NCBI GenBank assembly: GCA_963791295.1
Contig: CAWBRY010000004.1
Location: forward strand, 930,001-994,000
DNA: 64,000 bases
Direction of reading: 5' to 3'
From: CAWBRY01 sp963791295
GTDB lineage: Bacteria; Bacteroidota; Bacteroidia; Chitinophagales; Chitinophagaceae
The position numbers and the translations under genes are program-made. Below are positions 8,753 to 16,773 of this stretch, piece by piece; the stretch's first letter is position 1, and every line of letters starts with the position of its first letter. The notes beneath the pieces were generated by a model, which was not told the origin of the DNA, did not search any database, and saw only the letters and a list, made by a program, of their open reading frames with translations.

Positions 8753-9289
8753 TCAGGCAACCTTGTGTTTATAGGAAAGGTTCCACCAGGTTTCAATCCT
8801 GGGAAATGCCAAATGAAACCAGGAACTATATTTTAGTGGATGTGTCTGCAGGGAGTGTTTTATCTCGCTCATGTCCTTAAAGCAAAAATCCATTACTTCT
8901 GTCTTGCTGATATTTACAGTGCCATCATATTCACCCACGAATACGTGATCAAATTCATATTCGGTAAGACCATTCTCAAAATCTACCCGGTAAACAAAAT
9001 CAAATATTTTTTCCAGGCTGGTAGAAAATCCCATTTCTTCTTGTAGCCTTCGCCTGGCTGCATCCATCAGTTCTTCACCAGGGGTAGGATGGCTACAACA
9101 GGCATTGCTCCAGAGGTGGCTGCTGTGGTACTTCTTTGCTCTTTGCTGCAAGAGCATCTCTCCCTTTGAATTGAAAATAAAAACGCTGAAAGCCCGGTGC
9201 AACAAGCCTTTTTCATGAGCTTCTATCTTTCCAACGGTTCCCACCGGTTGATCATTCTCATCCACCAATATCACCTGGGTCTTTTCCAT
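8753..9289 (-). CDS. idi: Isopentenyl-diphosphate delta-isomerase, type I
   Basis: Interconverts IPP and DMAPP in isoprenoid synthesis. This is a Nudix-fold protein of 178 residues, the usual bacterial type I length. The catalytic cysteine lies in NACCSHP (residues 62-68, Cys65), followed by the Nudix-like helix GEELMDAARRRLQEEMG. The second catalytic acidic region is YEFDHVFVGEYDG (residues 111-123). The gene lies 24 bp downstream of an ECF sigma gene and in the same direction as a cobalamin-type MerR regulator, an arrangement typical of carotenoid clusters in Bacteroidota. No carotenoid structural genes (crtB, crtI) are in the window, so idi may be the local target of this regulation. Confidence 0.93.
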   Translation of the reverse strand: MEKTQVILVDENDQPVGTVGKIEAHEKGLLHRAFSVFIFNSKGEMLLQQRAKKYHSSHLWSNACCSHPTPGEELMDAARRRLQEEMGFSTSLEKIFDFVYRVDFENGLTEYEFDHVFVGEYDGTVNISKTEVMDFCFKDMSEIKHSLQTHPLKYSSWFHLAFPRIETWWNLSYKHKVA

Positions 9290-9313
9290 TCAGAGCGTGC
9301 CGCGAAGAATCTT

Positions 9314-9814
9314 TTAATACCGGGAAATATCTTTTTTCAGCAATTTTCTGGCAAAATGGATTCGACTTTTTATAGTTCCGAGCGGCTCATGCAATAAGAC
9401 AGCTATTTCATTATACCGGTAGCCATCGAAATACAATAAAAATGGAGTCTTAAATATTTCTGGTAGTCGCCGGATCGCCGCTTTGATCTCTTTCATTCCT
9501 AAATCGCTTTCTGCCGTATTCTTTACAACTGACTGTTGATTGTTAATCAAATAGTCATTCGGTGTGCTGTCAAAGATAGTTCTATGTTTGGCTCTCCTAC
9601 GGTAGTCATTTATAAAAATATTCCGCATGATCGTATACAACCAGGCCTTGATATTGGTGCCGGGATGATATTTCTCATGATTCGATAATGCTTTATAAAC
9701 GGTCTCCTGGTAAAGATCATTTGCCGCTTCCGAATCTTTTGTCAGATTAATCGCAAAAGGCTTCAGGAAATTGACATTGCTCAAAAGAACATCATTGAAC
9801 TCTATGCTGGACAT
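9314..9814 (-). CDS. ECF-type RNA polymerase sigma factor
   Basis: A 166-residue sigma-70 family member with region 2 (DLYQETVYKALSNHEKY ... AWLYTIMRNIFINDYRR, residues 34-76) and region 4 (LPEIFKTPFLLYFDG ... HEPLGTIKSRIHFARKLL, residues 117-160). No anti-sigma factor gene is next to it; instead idi follows and a CarH-like MerR gene precedes. That order matches light- or B12-controlled carotenoid regulation known from several bacteria. The 163-bp region upstream holds a 34-bp dyad (9818-9851) that is a good operator candidate. Confidence 0.92.
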   Translation of the reverse strand: MSSIEFNDVLLSNVNFLKPFAINLTKDSEAANDLYQETVYKALSNHEKYHPGTNIKAWLYTIMRNIFINDYRRRAKHRTIFDSTPNDYLINNQQSVVKNTAESDLGMKEIKAAIRRLPEIFKTPFLLYFDGYRYNEIAVLLHEPLGTIKSRIHFARKLLKKDISRY

Positions 9815-9817
9815 TTT

Positions 9818-9851
9818 TTTGTTTAATTATTTTACCGTAAAATTAAACAAA
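9818..9851. promoter_or_regulatory. Dyad-symmetry operator candidate upstream of the sigma gene
   Basis: Perfect 11-bp arms TTTGTTTAATT (9818-9828) and AATTAAACAAA (9841-9851) flank a 12-bp spacer, ending 4 bp before the ECF start codon. A further TGTTTAAC half-site in the same direction lies just upstream (complement of 9853-9860). The MerR/CarH-like regulator encoded next door is the natural candidate to bind here. The role is inferred; no canonical TAnnTTTG box is seen. Confidence 0.5.
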
Positions 9852-9954
9852 GGTTAAACATTGACCAAATCGGGTTTCAAAAAAAGAGGTTAAAAAATGC
9901 TGACGGGAAAAAAGTGGAGGATAGCCCGCGCGAAGGTAGGCAGGCTGAAAGGTG

Positions 9955-9979
9955 AGATTAAATTATTGAATTTTAATCT
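9955..9979 (-). terminator. Weak AT-rich hairpin at the end of the MerR gene
   Basis: Arms AGATTAAA (9955-9962) and TTTAATCT (9972-9979) form an 8-bp stem that spans the MerR gene stop codon (9978-9980). There is no uridine run after it. It may mark the 3' end of the regulator transcript or be chance in AT-rich DNA. The rest of the 9815-9977 gap shows nothing else recognisable. Confidence 0.25.
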
Positions 9980-10859
9980 ATTGTAGCGACCGAAGATAAT
10001 CGACTACTTCTGAGAGGGATTTTTTAAGTTGTATACGGGGGGGCAGTTTCTTCCGGAAATGCTCGGCAGGCTCTCCGGAAATGATCGTAAGGATTTTGGT
10101 GAAGCGCGGTTCAACAGATTGAATGAATTTCTCCAGGTTAAAACGACAGTGAGAGCAGGTAAGATGGATCAAGGCCACATCTGGCTTTTTCAATTTGACG
10201 ATATATTCGACGTCCTTCAGAGGGGCATTCGCTCCGAGGTAAATAGCATCGGCTCCCTGGCTCTTCAATATATAATACATGAATAATAAACCCAATTCCT
10301 GGTGCTCGCCTTCAGGTAAAAAAAGAAGAAATCGCTTTCCCCCTCTGATAGGCGATACAGTAGTTTCAATAGCTACGATTAGCTTTTGCCGAATGATGTT
10401 GACGACAAGGTGCTCTTGTGCCGGATGGATTTGGCCCGTCTCCCACAGAAGTCCAATACGCTCCAAAAATGGAAAAATGATTTGAAGAAGTGTTTGCTCT
10501 ATTCCCTTCTCTGCTATTTGTCCAACGATAATCTTTTCAAATCGAGGCATATCCAGATCAATCATCTCCTTTACCAGGTTGTTAATGAGTCTCTCTCTGA
10601 TCGCTTCTTCATCGTCCAACTCTAATATCGTTTCATGAATTTGGTCTGGAAGCATCCGGTCGATTTGAGACACTTTGAAACCATATTTATTCAGCAGTGC
10701 GATATTCAGCACCTTCTTCAGGTCATCACTGCTATAATATCGAATATTTGTGTGGGTACGTCCGGGCTTGATGAAATTGTAGCGCTGCTCCCAAATGCGA
10801 AGAGTGTGTGCCTTTATTCCTGAAAAATTCTCGAGATCCTTGATTGTAAAAGCATTCAT
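9978..10859 (-). CDS. MerR-family regulator with cobalamin-binding domain (CarH/LitR-like)
   Basis: A 293-residue regulator. It has an N-terminal MerR helix-turn-helix (residues 4-70, HTLRIWEQRYNFIKPGRTHTNIRYYSSDDL), a helical B12-cap domain with the W-x9-EH signature (W139, E149-H150) and a Rossmann-type B12-binding domain (residues 176-292). CarH proteins bind adenosylcobalamin in the dark, repress, and release DNA in light. Here the axial-ligand motif (DxHxxG type) reads EGEHQELG: the residue three before the Gly is Gln187, and a His sits one position earlier (His186). Cofactor binding may therefore differ. It lies 163 bp upstream of the ECF sigma gene in the same direction. Confidence 0.85.
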   Translation of the reverse strand: MNAFTIKDLENFSGIKAHTLRIWEQRYNFIKPGRTHTNIRYYSSDDLKKVLNIALLNKYGFKVSQIDRMLPDQIHETILELDDEEAIRERLINNLVKEMIDLDMPRFEKIIVGQIAEKGIEQTLLQIIFPFLERIGLLWETGQIHPAQEHLVVNIIRQKLIVAIETTVSPIRGGKRFLLFLPEGEHQELGLLFMYYILKSQGADAIYLGANAPLKDVEYIVKLKKPDVALIHLTCSHCRFNLEKFIQSVEPRFTKILTIISGEPAEHFRKKLPPRIQLKKSLSEVVDYLRSLQ

Positions 10860-10922
10860 AACTATATATTCCTACAATTCAAATGGAAAAAGGTTTATTC
10901 TACGAGTTGATGGTATTCATCA

Positions 10923-11666
10923 TCATAACTCACTATTGCGGATCAACCCCGATTCAATCATTTTATTCACCGGGCCCAACAGCGCCGGGTTATTTAATTC
11001 TTTCAGGTGATGTATATGGTGAAGGTCTGTCCCGATAAGATTATAATACTCCTTTTTTATTAGGTATTGGGCGAGTTGATTCACCGATTTTCCATAATAG
11101 CTCGTCAGTGAAAGAATATTCATTTGGAACAGACAGCCGATATCCTTTAGTTCATCATAAAATTCTTTGTTGCGTTCCAGGTAGATGTAACGTTCAGGAT
11201 GAGCAATTACGGGCAAATAACCCTGCATCTGCATTTCAAATAAGATCTCTTTGATACTCATGGAAGGATGAGCCATGGAAAATTCCACCAATATCATGTT
11301 TCCACTGATCGCCAGTAGGGGCTCGTTTTTCCGCAGCATTTGAGCTACATGATCGTCGAGGAAATATTCCGCAGCGGCGTTCAATTCAATATCCATGCCC
11401 GCATTCTTTACGTCCACTCTCAATGATTCCAGCTTTTCTGTAACATTTTTCCGGTTGTTGCGATACATATCTCCCATGATATGCGGAGTCGTGATCAATT
11501 TCTTATATCCCAAATCCATCAACCCTTTTATTAGCTGCAGGGAAGTAGCGGTATCCGGAGATCCATCATCGATCCCAGGAAGGAGATGAGAGTGCATATC
11601 AGCATGGATAGGGCTGAGATCAATCTTCGCTGATTCCTCTTTGGATTTGGAAAATAATTTAAACAT
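10923..11666 (-). CDS. PHP-type tyrosine-protein phosphatase (CpsB/YwqE-like)
   Basis: A metal-dependent phosphatase of the PHP superfamily that removes phosphate from bacterial tyrosine kinases controlling polysaccharide export. The metal motif HADMHSHLLPGIDDG is at residues 21-35, with further conserved segments TTPHIMGDMY, AAAEYFLDD, IAHPERY (metal-binding His) and GTDLHH near the C-terminus. Length (247 residues) is normal. It is the last gene of the 36-kb polysaccharide operon, 15 bp after the phosphoglycosyl transferase gene. Its partner kinase is encoded at 43188-45593. Confidence 0.9.
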   Translation of the reverse strand: MFKLFSKSKEESAKIDLSPIHADMHSHLLPGIDDGSPDTATSLQLIKGLMDLGYKKLITTPHIMGDMYRNNRKNVTEKLESLRVDVKNAGMDIELNAAAEYFLDDHVAQMLRKNEPLLAISGNMILVEFSMAHPSMSIKEILFEMQMQGYLPVIAHPERYIYLERNKEFYDELKDIGCLFQMNILSLTSYYGKSVNQLAQYLIKKEYYNLIGTDLHHIHHLKELNNPALLGPVNKMIESGLIRNSEL

Positions 11667-11681
11667 ATCCTGCTCGGAAAA

Positions 11682-12344
11682 TTAAAAATCTCTTCTGGGT
11701 AATGAGGGAAAAACTCTATACACCAATTTGCTGTGGGGAAAAAAGATATACCAGCCGGTGAGAAAAAGGATCATCAGATCCGTGAAAAATGTGAGATGCT
11801 GCTGGTACCAGATTTCCAGTGCGCCTTTCTTTGGAAGGATCAATTTTTCATAGCACTCATGGGGAGGAAGATTGCTCCTGGTAATGATCAATTCTTCATC
11901 TCTAAAAATGATAGAACCAAGGCCCGTTAGGCCGGGCTTTACTTTATAGACTTTACCCTTCATTTCTTCCGAATATCTTTCAAAGCCACTCTTCATCAAC
12001 GGCCTTGGACCCGTGAATGACATGTCGCCGGTAAAAATATTGATTAACTGAGGCAATTCATTGATCTTGGATCTTCTCAAAAACCTGCCAAACGGTGTTA
12101 CCCGAGAATCGTTGCGCATGGTAAGGTCTTTTGATCCCATATTTGGACTGTTCTTCTGCATAGTCGCAAATTTCCATATCCGAAAAATGGAATTGTTATA
12201 CCCTACTCTTTCCTGTCGATAAAAGACCTCATGCTCGCCCGTCAGCAATAAAATGATAATAATGGGAATGAATAGCGGAAGTAGAATGATCAAGGCAATC
12301 AGGGAAAAAATGATATCCAAAAAGCGTTTGACAAATTTATACAT
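11682..12344 (-). CDS. Undecaprenyl-phosphate sugar phosphotransferase (small PglC-like monotopic type)
   Basis: Transfers a sugar-1-phosphate from a nucleotide sugar to undecaprenyl phosphate, the first step of repeat-unit assembly. This is a 220-residue protein without the N-terminal domains of WbaP/WcaJ. It has a hydrophobic re-entrant helix at residues 10-34, then RQERVG, FRIWKFATM, a segment ending in KINELPQL (residues 93-100), GDMSFTGPRP (106-115) and KPGLTGLGS. In characterised members the catalytic dyad is Asp-Glu in a DELPQ motif; here the Asp position is Asn95. This may be a tolerated variant of the subfamily or a functional change. Confidence 0.9.
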   Translation of the reverse strand: MYKFVKRFLDIIFSLIALIILLPLFIPIIIILLLTGEHEVFYRQERVGYNNSIFRIWKFATMQKNSPNMGSKDLTMRNDSRVTPFGRFLRRSKINELPQLINIFTGDMSFTGPRPLMKSGFERYSEEMKGKVYKVKPGLTGLGSIIFRDEELIITRSNLPPHECYEKLILPKKGALEIWYQQHLTFFTDLMILFLTGWYIFFPHSKLVYRVFPSLPRRDF

Positions 12345-12374
12345 GTAGTATTCGGAATAAATTGATCCTGCTAT

Positions 12375-13385
12375 TTACTGAAAAGTAATTTTCTCCGGTG
12401 TGGTCTTTCCGGAATCGAAATATTGGTTGTACCAATCGATCGTCAGCTTCAGTCCTGACTTCCACGGAACCTTCGCAGAAAATCCAAGTTGTTTCTTAGA
12501 CTTCGTAGTATCCGGACTGCGACGTGAAACCGAACCCGGATAGGTCGGAGCATTCACATACACTCCAGTAAAATTCATTAGCTCTCCCGTATAGTGAATC
12601 AGTTCACCAATAGTCGTTTCAACTTGCGTGCCCAAGTGGTAGATTTCGCCATTCGTTCCTTCCCTTTCCATCGCTAATACAGTCCCCTCCACCGCATCAG
12701 TGATATAACAGAAATCGCGGGTCTGATCATGACCGTATACTTTAAATGGATTTTCCCCACTTCTAAACCGAATGACTAGGTGAGGAATGACATGATTAAA
12801 ACCCATCTTCGGCCCAAATACGTTATGATATCGGACGATAGTAGTCTCGAAGCCCAGCATTTTAGAGTAATTGAGAAACCCGGATTCTCCCAGCATCTTG
12901 GTGACGGCGTATGTAAATCGCGGATGTCCGATATGCTGAATACATAGGGGAACTTCCTCTGGTGTCGGGATCTGATAACCGAATGCATCTACCGTGCCGG
13001 CATAACATTCACTTGTGGACGCAAACAATACCTTTCCGATCTTTGATCGCCTCACCCATTCCAGCGTAAATAAAGTAAGAGCAGTGTTAATGCGGATCAC
13101 CTCATGTGGTTTGCTATTGGCATTATCCACGCCCACCAACGCTGCCATCATATACACCTGGTCGTATTCGTTGTCTAATTTGGAATAGGATCTTTCTTCA
13201 GAGAAATCCTCGGCAATTACCCGAATCGAATTCTGTTTGACCAATTCTTCAAATTCCTCATCCCGGTTCTTCTTCATGAAATTATCGGCGATCGTCAGAT
13301 CATAATCCCTGTTCTTGGCCAGGTATTTTGCCACATTAAAACCAATAAAGCCGGCGCCACCCAGGATCAAGACTTTCTTACTCAT
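12375..13385 (-). CDS. NAD-dependent nucleotide-sugar epimerase/dehydratase (SDR)
   Basis: An extended short-chain dehydrogenase of 336 residues acting on a nucleotide sugar. The NAD motif GGAGFIGFNVA is at residues 9-19, the catalytic triad region is STSECYAG with YAVTK (Tyr-x3-Lys), and RYHNVFGPKMG follows. The motif pattern resembles UDP-glucuronate or UDP-galactose epimerase relatives, but substrate cannot be set from motifs. It lies 29 bp downstream of a UDP-sugar dehydrogenase gene, so a uronic acid substrate is plausible. Confidence 0.85.
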   Translation of the reverse strand: MSKKVLILGGAGFIGFNVAKYLAKNRDYDLTIADNFMKKNRDEEFEELVKQNSIRVIAEDFSEERSYSKLDNEYDQVYMMAALVGVDNANSKPHEVIRINTALTLFTLEWVRRSKIGKVLFASTSECYAGTVDAFGYQIPTPEEVPLCIQHIGHPRFTYAVTKMLGESGFLNYSKMLGFETTIVRYHNVFGPKMGFNHVIPHLVIRFRSGENPFKVYGHDQTRDFCYITDAVEGTVLAMEREGTNGEIYHLGTQVETTIGELIHYTGELMNFTGVYVNAPTYPGSVSRRSPDTTKSKKQLGFSAKVPWKSGLKLTIDWYNQYFDSGKTTPEKITFQ

Positions 13386-13414
13386 ATCTCTTTGTCGTGA
13401 TTATATATATTGTA

Positions 13415-14923
13415 TTACAAATCACCACGGCCGATCACTTTTACAGTATGTTTGGAAGCAAGGGATTTAATTGCATCATTTGTGAGCACACCGATGGTAT
13501 CATAAATAAATGTGGGCGGGTGATTTAACAATTTTCCGATCAGCGAGCCATTGTTCCTGTATTCCGAATGACCGGTAGTGATAGTGATGAGATCATAGGA
13601 CTGGGTAAGCAATTCATCTATGTCATGCGTGACCCGAAGATTTTTTTCTTCCCAATACTGAACGTGAGGATCGTGCAAGAATATTTCACAACCCTGCATT
13701 TCCAAACGATCATAGAAACCTTCTACTGGAGTGGAGCGCGTATCCCCTACATCATTTAGATAGCTGACGCCGAGTAGCAGGACCTTTTTTCCTTTCAATG
13801 AATGATCGTACTGTGATTGCAAGTATTCGAAAGCATACCGCGGCATCCGATCATTAATATAAACGCCGATTTCACTTTGCGATAATCCTTCATTGCTTCC
13901 AAACAAGTTGGTTCTGGACCAACTCGCCAACAGAGGATCCTTGGTTAGACAATATCCTCCCACTCCTAACCCAGGCAGCATGATATTTTTGTGCGTCGGC
14001 CGCATCCGAATAGCGTTCACCACTTCATAAATATCGACGCCGGCTTCTTCAGCAAAACGACTCCATTCTACCATAAAGGCAATGTTCATGGCACGAAAAG
14101 AATTCTCCAACACCTTTGCCATCTCGCTCGCCCGGGTATTTCCCAATCTTGTCAAAGGATATTCATCAGTTCTGATCACTGACCGCAAAAATTGTTCTGC
14201 CGCATCAGCGCTTTTTTCATCTACCCCTGCAAACACGCGATAAAAATTTTGGATAGAGTCGATATACTTAGGACCCGGCATTACCCTTTCATAAGAATGC
14301 CCAACTTTCAAATCGTCAGATGTAACATTTCTTTTTTCCAGGCATTCCTTCAATAGTGGCTTCACTATTTTCTCCGTAGTGCCGGGAGGAACAGTCGTTT
14401 CCACTAGTACCAACACATCCGGCCGGCAATGATGCCCAATTGTTTCGATAGCCTTCCGGAATGAACTCATATCAACGCTATACTTTTCGGGATCGTCCGA
14501 AGCGGATTGTTTGTTTACATCCAGGTTAATGTCGACGACAATGATATCGGCTTTGCTATAGGCGTACGAATCAAATGAGGCATAATAATTTTTCTTCTTT
14601 ATCGCGTTCTGGAAATAGGTATCAATCTTCGTATCGCTGCTGACTACGGGAAATACTCCTTCATTAATAGAGGAGATCTTCCACCATGATCCGGCTGTGG
14701 GAAGATCTATTCCGATGACAGCATACTCTTCTGTCAATGCATTAGCCACCACCAGGCCCATTACAGATCCGACAAAACCCAAGCCCTGTACAACCACCAC
14801 TTTTTTGCCCGGATGTTGGGAAAGGAAATCGTCGATGCCTGATTTGTCACTGGAAGTCTTAGGAAGTAGATATTCCTTGTTGGTAATGGGACTACGGGAT
14901 ATCTGTTGTATTGTCGTTTCCAT
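13415..14923 (-). CDS. UDP-sugar 6-dehydrogenase (UDPG/MGDH family)
   Basis: Oxidises the C6 hydroxyl of a UDP-sugar to a carboxylate, giving a uronic acid precursor. The protein has 502 residues. The NAD motif GLGFVGSVMGLVVANAL lies at about residues 48-64, the central helix segment VLENSFRAMNIAFMVEWSRFA follows, and the catalytic Cys lies in GVGGYCLTKDP. The C-terminal UDP-binding domain carries LLGVSYLNDVGDTRSTP. The N-terminal 40 residues before the Rossmann motif are longer than usual. With the WbpB- and WbpD-like enzymes of the same operon it could supply a WbpA-like step toward a diacetamido-uronic acid; the substrate is inferred. Confidence 0.88.
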   Translation of the reverse strand: METTIQQISRSPITNKEYLLPKTSSDKSGIDDFLSQHPGKKVVVVQGLGFVGSVMGLVVANALTEEYAVIGIDLPTAGSWWKISSINEGVFPVVSSDTKIDTYFQNAIKKKNYYASFDSYAYSKADIIVVDINLDVNKQSASDDPEKYSVDMSSFRKAIETIGHHCRPDVLVLVETTVPPGTTEKIVKPLLKECLEKRNVTSDDLKVGHSYERVMPGPKYIDSIQNFYRVFAGVDEKSADAAEQFLRSVIRTDEYPLTRLGNTRASEMAKVLENSFRAMNIAFMVEWSRFAEEAGVDIYEVVNAIRMRPTHKNIMLPGLGVGGYCLTKDPLLASWSRTNLFGSNEGLSQSEIGVYINDRMPRYAFEYLQSQYDHSLKGKKVLLLGVSYLNDVGDTRSTPVEGFYDRLEMQGCEIFLHDPHVQYWEEKNLRVTHDIDELLTQSYDLITITTGHSEYRNNGSLIGKLLNHPPTFIYDTIGVLTNDAIKSLASKHTVKVIGRGDL

Positions 14924-14982
14924 ATTAAGGGAAGGCCATTACTTATTGACCATGTATTAAGATGATAAAGATAATCGATTTG

Positions 14983-15612
14983 CTAGCCAGAAATAAGACG
15001 TGCAGGATTCCCCACGACCTTCACATTGTCGGGAATATCCTGAAGAATGACACTCCCGGCTCCTATCGTAACATTCTTTCCCACTGTAACACCCTGTTTA
15101 ATCACGCAATTAGCGCCTACAAATGTATTTTCCCCAATGGTTACATCGCCGCAAAGTACAGCCCCGGGAGCGATAAATGTAAAGTCTCCGATGATACAGC
15201 CGTGTTCAATCACTGAACCTGTATTACATACCGCCGTCATGCCCAGTTCCGTCAGGGCATTGATGGATACATTAGCTGAAATAAAATGTCCAAATTTTAA
15301 TTTCACCGAAGGAGAGATGACCGCTGACGGATGGATCGCGTTGACGGGTTCACCCAATATCGGGCTTACTTTTTCATATATCTTCCTACGCAAGAGATTA
15401 TTATTGCCAACACCAATAAAATAATCGAAGTGTTTCAACTTTTCCAGCACCTGCGGATCATTTTCAGATCCCAGATACTCTAAGTTGAATGGATTTAATG
15501 ATTTGGCTTCGTTATCACAATATGCCTCCACCGTATAACCGCAGGCGATTAATATATCGACGCCAGTATGAGCATGACCCGAATAACCGATGATAGCTAC
15601 AGCCTTTGACAT
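14983..15612 (-). CDS. Sugar O/N-acetyltransferase, NeuD/PglD family
   Basis: A 209-residue acyltransferase with an N-terminal Rossmann-like PglD domain (residues 3-85, IIGYSGHAHTGVDIL) and a C-terminal left-handed beta-helix of hexapeptide repeats (residues 90-205, for example IGDFTFIAPGAVLCG and IGAGSVILQD). The catalytic-site His of the family is in SVIEHGC. Such enzymes acetylate amino-sugar nucleotides or sialic-acid-like sugars. It is 3 bp from the preceding glycosyltransferase gene and 59 bp from the dehydrogenase gene. Confidence 0.88.
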   Translation of the reverse strand: MSKAVAIIGYSGHAHTGVDILIACGYTVEAYCDNEAKSLNPFNLEYLGSENDPQVLEKLKHFDYFIGVGNNNLLRRKIYEKVSPILGEPVNAIHPSAVISPSVKLKFGHFISANVSINALTELGMTAVCNTGSVIEHGCIIGDFTFIAPGAVLCGDVTIGENTFVGANCVIKQGVTVGKNVTIGAGSVILQDIPDNVKVVGNPARLISG

Positions 15613-15615
15613 AGA

Positions 15616-16773
15616 TCAATTGTTGTTGAGCAGCTCCAGGTATTTTTCTTTCAGACAGAAATGAAGATAAGACTGATTAAAATACTTCTCGATCTTGCTT
15701 CGCAAATTAGTTGCGTATTGCTTCATTTCCTCCTGATGAGTTAATGCATATTCCAAATGCTTCTGTAAATCAGACGCATTACCGGCTTCAAATACCAATC
15801 CGGTTTCTTTATTTGTTACAATATCCATACTGCCTTCAATAGCTGTACAGATGATCGGGCAATTCATTGCCCCGGCCTGAAGCAATGTGTTGGGAAATCC
15901 TTCACGATAGGAAGCATGGATCAGTAGTTGGGAGAGATGCATAAAGTATTCTACCTGATCGGTCCAATCAATATGAATAATGGCAGGATGTGTTTTTATC
16001 GTATTAACGGCTTCCTCTGAAACCGGGTCGAGCTCTTCTTCAAAGGCACCCAATAGGATGAGTCGCAAATTGGGATTTGCAGCATGTACTATTTTGAATG
16101 CATTCAATACTTCCTCTACTCCCTTGTCCTTTACTATCCGGCCCATGTTCAGCAGATAGTGAAGCTTGTCATCGTACTGAAGCATCTTCTTTATTTCTTC
16201 CAGTTTTTCGGCATTCAGCCCGGATGGGTCGAATCGATTCAAATCAACTCCATTGCTGGACCCATGCCCGATCACTTGCAACTTTTTTTCCCTGACCAGC
16301 TTATTTTGGCGAATATAATTAAGCAGGGAATAACTGTTTGGCCAAACCTGTTGGGCCGACTTGCCCGTGATCTTTTCCATGGATATCAATATTCTTCTCT
16401 TCATGCCTTTCGCAGTCATAAACCGCAAACCGGCTATCGTATGGATGCGAATGGGAACGCGCGCAAATTTGGATGCCAACATCGCCAGTAGTCCGGCCTT
16501 TGGCGTGTGTGAATGGACAATATCCGGTTTTTCGCGGCGAAATAGCCGGTATAATTTCCACAATGATCTCAGATCGGTAAATGGCGTGATCTTCCTGGTC
16601 ATGTGAATGATCCGGTAGTCACAACCTTCATTTGTTAGAAGATCGGGCCATTCTTTTCCGTCACTGCTTACCATCAATACGTCAAACCCATTCTCTTTCA
16701 TATATCTCATCTGATTGAATAGGAGATATTTTAGAGACAGGGGCGCAGTAGTAATACGGATCAACTTAGGCAT
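15616..16773 (-). CDS. GT4 glycosyltransferase
   Basis: A retaining GT-B glycosyltransferase. The start MPKLIRITTAPLS (ATG at 16773) is chosen because it gives a normal N-terminal domain and overlaps the asnB stop by 8 bp; the frame is open further upstream inside asnB. The donor-site motif SYREGFPNTLLQAGAM is visible, with Gln where the classic EX7E motif has its second Glu, which is frequent in this subfamily. The stretch KPDIVHSHTPKAGLLAML is typical of transferases similar to WcaL/PglA. Translation is probably coupled to asnB. Confidence 0.88.
   Translation of the reverse strand: MPKLIRITTAPLSLKYLLFNQMRYMKENGFDVLMVSSDGKEWPDLLTNEGCDYRIIHMTRKITPFTDLRSLWKLYRLFRREKPDIVHSHTPKAGLLAMLASKFARVPIRIHTIAGLRFMTAKGMKRRILISMEKITGKSAQQVWPNSYSLLNYIRQNKLVREKKLQVIGHGSSNGVDLNRFDPSGLNAEKLEEIKKMLQYDDKLHYLLNMGRIVKDKGVEEVLNAFKIVHAANPNLRLILLGAFEEELDPVSEEAVNTIKTHPAIIHIDWTDQVEYFMHLSQLLIHASYREGFPNTLLQAGAMNCPIICTAIEGSMDIVTNKETGLVFEAGNASDLQKHLEYALTHQEEMKQYATNLRSKIEKYFNQSYLHFCLKEKYLELLNNN

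Noticed and set aside
10860..10922. Rho-independent terminator after the phosphatase gene
   Set aside because: Only a very short imperfect stem and no uridine run are present, so it cannot be supported.
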